Assembly: GCA_900548315.1 (NCBI GenBank)
Contig: URJU01000128.1
Coordinates: 1 to 6,635 of the forward strand
DNA length: 6,635 nucleotides
Origin: an uncultured Coprococcus sp.
Lineage (GTDB): Bacteria; Bacillota; Clostridia; Lachnospirales; Lachnospiraceae
Reading direction: 5' to 3'
Positions 6,586-6,635 of this stretch are shown here, piece after piece. A model generated the notes under the pieces. That model was not told the origin of the DNA. It made no database searches and saw only the letters and a program-made list of their open reading frames with translations. The translations under genes and the position numbers were made by a program. Position 1 is the first letter of the stretch; each line of letters opens with the position of its first letter.

Positions 6586-6635
6586 TAGTTTTTGAATGGT
6601 ATCAGCAGGAGAAACACTAATTTGTCCTATAGAAT

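Noticed and set aside
6607..6624. AGGAG followed by a TTG as the start of a gene running off the window
   Set aside because: The spacing is about 10 bases and only a few codons are visible, so coding cannot be judged.

Overview
The window looks like a chromosomal segment from a low-to-moderate GC member of the Firmicutes, most likely class Clostridia and possibly Lachnospiraceae. This rests on heavy AGA/AGG and ATA codon use, strong purine-rich ribosome binding sites, a T-box leader, and the mix of a DegV protein, a soluble GGDEF/EAL protein and a CstA-type transporter. No rRNA, tRNA, insertion sequence or CRISPR array was seen. All supported genes lie on the + strand.

Layout. (1) 121-1008 is a complete DegV-family fatty-acid-binding protein. 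(2) A good promoter at 1018-1046 leads to 1149-2846, a cytosolic GGDEF/EAL protein whose cyclase half has lost its catalytic residues while the c-di-GMP phosphodiesterase half is intact. (3) The gap 2847-3216 holds a near-consensus promoter (2918-2946) that fires almost directly into a strong hairpin terminator (2955-2997), then a possible 39-codon ORF of unknown meaning. (4) 3217-4155 is a ten-helix EamA/DMT-family exporter or importer, with a possible 42-residue ORF overlapping its stop codon by ATGA. (5) The gap 4281-4769 is a regulatory leader: a promoter at 4277-4305, a T-box riboswitch filling roughly 4310-4639, its terminator at 4595-4639, then about 130 bases with nothing recognisable before the next gene. 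(6) 4770-6491 is a CstA-family membrane transporter controlled by that T-box. (7) A short ORF (up to 38 codons) follows cstA, and the window ends in unassigned sequence (6589-6635).

How it fits together. The segments appear to be separate transcription units and not one pathway: each main gene has its own promoter or leader. The most informative connection is the T-box ahead of the CstA-type gene. It implies that transport is switched on when a specific tRNA is uncharged, so this transporter is probably used to obtain an amino acid or peptides. My reading of stem I gives UUC (phenylalanine) as the best specifier candidate, and the UGGU antiterminator bulge is compatible with that. No wholly new multi-gene system was found. 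The best leads are the T-box/cstA pairing with its specifier, the promoter-terminator pair that would make a roughly 45-base RNA, and three small ORFs.
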